Positions 4,950 through 8,368 of a stretch of DNA of 8,368 nucleotides are shown here, piece after piece. The translations under genes were made by a program, and so were the position numbers. Under the pieces are notes generated by a model, which was not told the DNA's origin, searched no databases, and was given only the letters and a program-made list of their open reading frames with translations. The DNA is from Helicobacteraceae bacterium (GTDB taxonomy: Bacteria; Campylobacterota; Campylobacteria; Campylobacterales; SZUA-545), in the NCBI GenBank assembly GCA_031276985.1, contig JAISMA010000003.1:1-8368 (forward strand), read 5' to 3'. How positions within the stretch are numbered: position 1 is the first letter of the stretch; each line of letters opens with the position of its first letter.

Positions 4950-7291
4950 GCCGTTAGCTCCGCGTTAAAATTGACGTTGCGCTTGACAACGTTTGTGAGA
5001 TATTCGGGCGAATATGGTTTGGTGATGTATTCGCTCATGCCGACTTCCACGCCGCGCATGCGATCGGTCTTGCCCGCGCGCGAGGTTACCGCGATCAGCG
5101 GCAGATTTTTGAAGCGGCTGTATTTGCGAATCTCGCTCGCAAGCGTGTAGCCGTCCATTCTCGGCATTTCAATGTCGATAAGGCAGGCGTCAAACTCATG
5201 CTCGGCGCTCTTGACGACGTTGAGCGCCTCTACGCCGTCCGTCGCCTCGATTACGGTTACGCCAAGCGGCGCGATCGATTGGCGCATAATGGCGCGATCG
5301 GTTTTGGAATCGTCTACGACCAATATCTTGTAATCGCTAGGTTTGCTCTTGGCTTTGAGCTTTGACGTTTTGGCGGCGGCTTTCGCGCTTGCCGTCGGCT
5401 TGGTTTTCTTCGCCATATTCATCAGCGCCGCCACATCGACGATCAACGTTACGCCGCCGTCGCCGCGAACGGTCGCGCCCGCGATCCCTTCGATGCCCTG
5501 CAGATATTCGCCAAGCGATTTGATAACGATCTCTTCCTGCCCCACAAGCGCGTCGACGATCAAGCCAAGTTTGCTTTCGGCAAGCCCCAGCACCACCACG
5601 TAAGTGTATTCGCCGCCGTCGATTACCTGCTCGACGCGGAAAATATCGGAGAGCTTCACAAGACTTAACACCTCGTCGCGCAGTCTCATCACCGATCGCC
5701 CTTCCACGCTAAATATGTCGCCTTCGCTTATACGCACGGTTTCAAGCACGGAGCTTAACGGAATGGCGTAATACTCCTCTTGAGCGCCGACCATTAGCGA
5801 TTGGATAATCGCCAGCGTCAGCGGGATTTTCAGTTTGATCACAGTGCCTTTGCCAAGCTCGGAATCCACCTCGATAATGCCGTTGAGCTTCTCGATATTG
5901 GTTTTCACCACGTCCATGCCCACGCCGCGACCCGAAACGTTGGTAACTTTCGCCGCCGTCGATAAGCCCGCTTTGAATATCAGCGCGTAAGCCTCTTTTT
6001 GGCTCATAGCGTCGGCTTCTTTCTCGCTTATAAGCCCTTTTTCAAGAGCTTTGGACTTTAGCAGTTCCGCATCCAGTCCCTTGCCGTCGTCGGTAATCTC
6101 CACGACAATGCTGTTGCCTTCGTTATAGGCTTTCAACTCGACCTTGCCCGTTTCGGGTTTGCCAAGTTGAATGCGCGTTTGCGTCGTCTCTATGCCGTGA
6201 TCGGCGCTGTTGCGGATAATATGCACCAGCGGATCGCCGATGACTTCGACGATCGACTTGTCCATTTCGGTCTCTTCGCCCGTGATTTGCAGATCGATTT
6301 TTTTGTCTAGCTCGCGCGCCAGATCGCGGATCATGCGCGGAAACTTGTTGAACACTTTGCCGATCGCAAGCATCCTCGTTTTCATAACGGCGGTTTGCAG
6401 ATCGGTCGTAACCATCGATATGGAGCTGACGACCTGATTTAACTCCTCCAAAAACTTCTCGCCCTCGTAGCGCTCCTCTACGTCGTCGTATATTTTAAGC
6501 AGGCGGTTTTTGCCAAGCACAAGCTCGCCGATTAAGTTCATTAGGTGATCTAGGCGATTAACGTCGACGCGGATCGTCTGTTCCATTGTCGACTCGCCGC
6601 CTTTGTCGTCGGCGCGTTTAGCGGGCGCGGCGGGCGCGGCGGCGGGCTTGACGCTTTGGGTTTGCGCTTGAGGAATCGGTTGCGGCGAAGGCGGCGCGGC
6701 GACCTCGGTTGCGGCTTTAGCTTCGCGGCGCTGTTTATCTTCGGCTTGGCGAAGCGCCAAAAGACGCGCGATCTCGTCCTCGACCTCTTTGTCGCTTAGT
6801 TTGGAGTAATCGGGTTCGGCCGCGTCCGTTGAAGCGGGCGCGACGGGCGTTTCGGCTTGCGGCGGCGTTGGTTGCGCGATCGCGACGGCTAGAGGATCTT
6901 GCCCTTTGCTTACCGCGTCCAGTTTAGCCGCGATAACGTCGATTGGCAGAGCGTGATCTTTATCCGTTCCCGTATCGCGGATTTTTATCAGCAGCGACTT
7001 CATCGCGTCGATCGACTCCAGCACCACGTCCATTACGCCCGCGTCGATCTTTAGTTCGCCCTTTCGCGCCAGATTCAGCACGTCTTCCATATGGTGCGTC
7101 AAATACGTAAGCGCGTCAAAGTTCAAAAACGACGACGATCCTTTAATGGTGTGCGCCACGCGAAAAATGCCGTTAAGCAGTTCCAGATCGTCCGGACGGG
7201 TTTCAAGCTCAACCAGATCCTGATCGAGCTTTTCGATCATCTCAAACGCCTCGATTAAAAAATCTTGAGTTAATTCCTGTAATTCGTCCAT
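4946..7291 (-). CDS. cheA: Hybrid chemotaxis histidine kinase CheA with C-terminal receiver (CheAY)
   Basis: Central kinase of the chemotaxis array. Domains of the 781-residue product: HPt (1-105) with phospho-acceptor His47 in RVAHTIKGSSSF; a Pro/Ala-rich linker (about 130-235) broken by a charged helix DKEVEDEIARLLALRQAEDK (167-186); dimerization helices (about 236-300); HATPase with N box HIIRNSADHGIE (357-368), G1 DDGKG (401-405) and G2 GRGVGMD (454-460); a CheW-like regulatory domain (about 495-628); an Ala/Lys linker (629-650); and a receiver (about 654-775) with Asp660/Asp661, phospho-Asp706 in CLIDIEMPRMDG, Thr736 and Lys758 in ITKPYS. The attached receiver is characteristic of Campylobacter and Helicobacter CheA. 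No folded P2 (CheY-docking) domain is apparent in the linker. The ATG at 7289-7291 has AAGGA six bases upstream and lies nine bases after cheV; its end overlaps cheW. Confidence 0.97.
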   Translation of the reverse strand: MDELQELTQDFLIEAFEMIEKLDQDLVELETRPDDLELLNGIFRVAHTIKGSSSFLNFDALTYLTHHMEDVLNLARKGELKIDAGVMDVVLESIDAMKSLLIKIRDTGTDKDHALPIDVIAAKLDAVSKGQDPLAVAIAQPTPPQAETPVAPASTDAAEPDYSKLSDKEVEDEIARLLALRQAEDKQRREAKAATEVAAPPSPQPIPQAQTQSVKPAAAPAAPAKRADDKGGESTMEQTIRVDVNRLDHLMNLIGELVLGKNRLLKIYDDVEERYEGEKFLEELNQVVSSISMVTTDLQTAVMKTRMLAIGKVFNKFPRMIRDLARELDKKIDLQITGEETEMDKSIVEVIGDPLVHIIRNSADHGIETTQTRIQLGKPETGKVELKAYNEGNSIVVEITDDGKGLDAELLKSKALEKGLISEKEADAMSQKEAYALIFKAGLSTAAKVTNVSGRGVGMDVVKTNIEKLNGIIEVDSELGKGTVIKLKIPLTLAIIQSLMVGAQEEYYAIPLSSVLETVRISEGDIFSVEGRSVMRLRDEVLSLVKLSDIFRVEQVIDGGEYTYVVVLGLAESKLGLIVDALVGQEEIVIKSLGEYLQGIEGIAGATVRGDGGVTLIVDVAALMNMAKKTKPTASAKAAAKTSKLKAKSKPSDYKILVVDDSKTDRAIMRQSIAPLGVTVIEATDGVEALNVVKSAEHEFDACLIDIEMPRMDGYTLASEIRKYSRFKNLPLIAVTSRAGKTDRMRGVEVGMSEYITKPYSPEYLTNVVKRNVNFNAELTA

Positions 7292-7300
7292 AGCGCTTCC

Positions 7301-8254
7301 TTATGCCTGTTTGGTATGGTTTTTGACGACGCGGACAATCTCCGACACAAATTGGTTCGCGTCGAATTTAACGAGATAGCTTTCGCCGCCAGCCTCTTTC
7401 CCGCGCCGATCGCTGTAACGATCGCTAATCGAAGAGTTGAAAACGATCGGAATCGTCTGAAAACGCGGATCGTCTTTAATGTGCGCGGCAAAATGAAAGC
7501 CGTCCATGCGCGGCATCTCCACGTCGGAAACGATCACGAGCAGTTCGGACGCGATCTGATCGCCGAATTTTTCAAACAGTTCGTTTAGCTTTACGAGCGC
7601 GTCCGAGCCGTCGACGGCTTCTATGACGCGCATGCCCATTTTTTCAAGCGCGGTTTTGACGATCTTGCGCGCCGTCGCGCTGTCGTCGATTACCATAGCC
7701 GAGCCGTCGAAACGCTCTACTTCTTGTTCGACGTTGAGCGTCGGGTGATAAAGCCCCAGATCTTTTACGATACTTTCAAAATCAAGAATCAAAAGCACGT
7801 TGTCGTTCTCGATTTTGGTTACGCCCGTAACTTTGTTGCGATCCAGCGAGCTTTCGTCGCCGCTTGAAAACGTCGCGGGCTCAATATCCGCCCAGCTAAT
7901 TCGGCGAATGCGCTTTGCCTCGCTAACGATAAAACCGACTAAAATTTTGCTAAATTCGGCGATGACGACGCGGGATTTGTCGCGGTCGCGATCGGGCGTG
8001 TTTATGCCCATCCAGCGGGCGAGATTAACCACGGGAATCACCACGCCGCGCAGATCAAAAATCCCCTCGATATAATCGGGCGCGCCCGGCAACTCGGTTA
8101 ATTTCGGGATTTTAATAATCTCTCTGACTTTGGCGACATTAACCCCATAAATGCCTTCGTATACCCGATCGCCCGCTTGTTTATATATTCTAAAATCTAC
8201 AAGTTCCATTTCGTTGGCGCTTGTTTTCAAGAGGGTTGCCGCTGACGACGCCAT
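7301..8254 (-). CDS. cheV: Chemotaxis protein CheV (CheW-receiver fusion)
   Basis: Coupling protein with a phosphorylatable receiver, thought to tune receptor-CheA coupling (adaptation) or act as a phosphate sink. The 317-residue product has a CheW domain (about 16-165) with YIEGIFDLRGVVIPVVNL (61-78, conserved Arg69), and a receiver (about 185-312) with Asp190/Asp191, phospho-Asp244 in VIVSDVEMPRMDG and Lys296 in YLVKFD. The switch position that is Thr in CheY is Ser274 (FNSSIS), and the Lys is followed by Phe instead of Pro. I recall the Lys-Phe pair in other CheV proteins; both deviations keep phosphorylation possible. The ATG at 8252-8254 has GGGAG seven bases upstream; a later Met16 (MELVDFRIY) is a weaker alternative. 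First gene of cheVAW, nine bases ahead of cheA, behind a good sigma-70-like promoter. Confidence 0.95.
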   Translation of the reverse strand: MASSAATLLKTSANEMELVDFRIYKQAGDRVYEGIYGVNVAKVREIIKIPKLTELPGAPDYIEGIFDLRGVVIPVVNLARWMGINTPDRDRDKSRVVIAEFSKILVGFIVSEAKRIRRISWADIEPATFSSGDESSLDRNKVTGVTKIENDNVLLILDFESIVKDLGLYHPTLNVEQEVERFDGSAMVIDDSATARKIVKTALEKMGMRVIEAVDGSDALVKLNELFEKFGDQIASELLVIVSDVEMPRMDGFHFAAHIKDDPRFQTIPIVFNSSISDRYSDRRGKEAGGESYLVKFDANQFVSEIVRVVKNHTKQA

Positions 8255-8299
8255 TTGATTACTCCCATCTTTCTTCGCGCATAACTACGCCTTCCTCTG

Positions 8300-8328
8300 A
8301 TTGTATCCGAAGAAAACTTTTTTCGCAA
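8300..8328 (-). promoter_or_regulatory. Sigma-70-like promoter of cheVAW
   Basis: On the minus strand TTGCGA (8323-8328) and TACAAT (8300-8305) are separated by exactly 17 bases, matching consensus at 4 of 6 and 5 of 6 positions; the spacer is A/T-rich at its upstream end. Transcription would start near 8293, leaving a leader of about 40 bases before cheV. I see no sigma-28 or sigma-54 flagellar promoter, so the operon is probably expressed with housekeeping genes. Confidence 0.55.
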
Positions 8329-8368
8329 GCAAAGGAAGCTATATTGCAATACAGACGCCTTTGCGCCG

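Noticed and set aside
6615..6660. GC-rich tandem-looking stretch inside cheA
   Set aside because: It simply encodes the Ala/Pro linker between the HPt and dimerization domains; the reading frame is intact.

Overview
The window looks like a chromosomal segment of a member of the Campylobacterota (Epsilonproteobacteria). The evidence is the protein set: a CheA kinase with its own C-terminal receiver domain, a CheW-receiver CheV, a Campylobacter-type transaldolase, and a long two-domain bL25 (Ctc type, 178 aa) followed by Pth. From memory, Campylobacter jejuni has cheV-cheA-cheW-serB-tal in this order, and Helicobacter pylori has tal-rplY-pth. Here the two blocks are joined on one strand. Base composition is near 50% G+C, well above typical Campylobacter or Helicobacter, and the hexamer CGATCG is strikingly over-represented. 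I would not name a genus.

Layout, left to right. Positions 1-280 (+) hold the 3' end of a secreted or lipoprotein-like TPR protein. Positions 324-606 (+) hold a decayed, frameshifted and truncated ribD fragment. From 605 to 3957 everything is on the minus strand: tal, a PilT/PilU-family pilus ATPase, rplY and pth, tightly packed and closed by a hairpin/T-tract terminator at 605-633. Positions 3958-4448 carry no gene. This stretch is a cluster of REP-like palindromes and short repeats, at the place where serB sits in C. jejuni. Positions 4449-8254 (minus strand) hold the chemotaxis operon cheV-cheA-cheW, with a good sigma-70-like promoter just upstream (8300-8328).

Function. The cheVAW operon encodes the core of a chemoreceptor array. 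CheW and the CheW domain of CheV couple receptors to CheA, CheA autophosphorylates on His47, and two receiver domains (on CheA and CheV) can take phosphate in addition to a separate CheY, which is not in this window. The second operon mixes housekeeping genes (pentose phosphate enzyme, 5S rRNA-binding ribosomal protein, peptidyl-tRNA recycling) with a motor ATPase for type IV pili. I found no mobile element with a transposase, no CRISPR array, no RNA gene, and no clear undescribed multigene system. The most unusual items are the repeat cluster with its 73-bp nested palindrome, the ribD remnant, the PilU-like gene inside a translation/metabolism operon, and the CGATCG excess.
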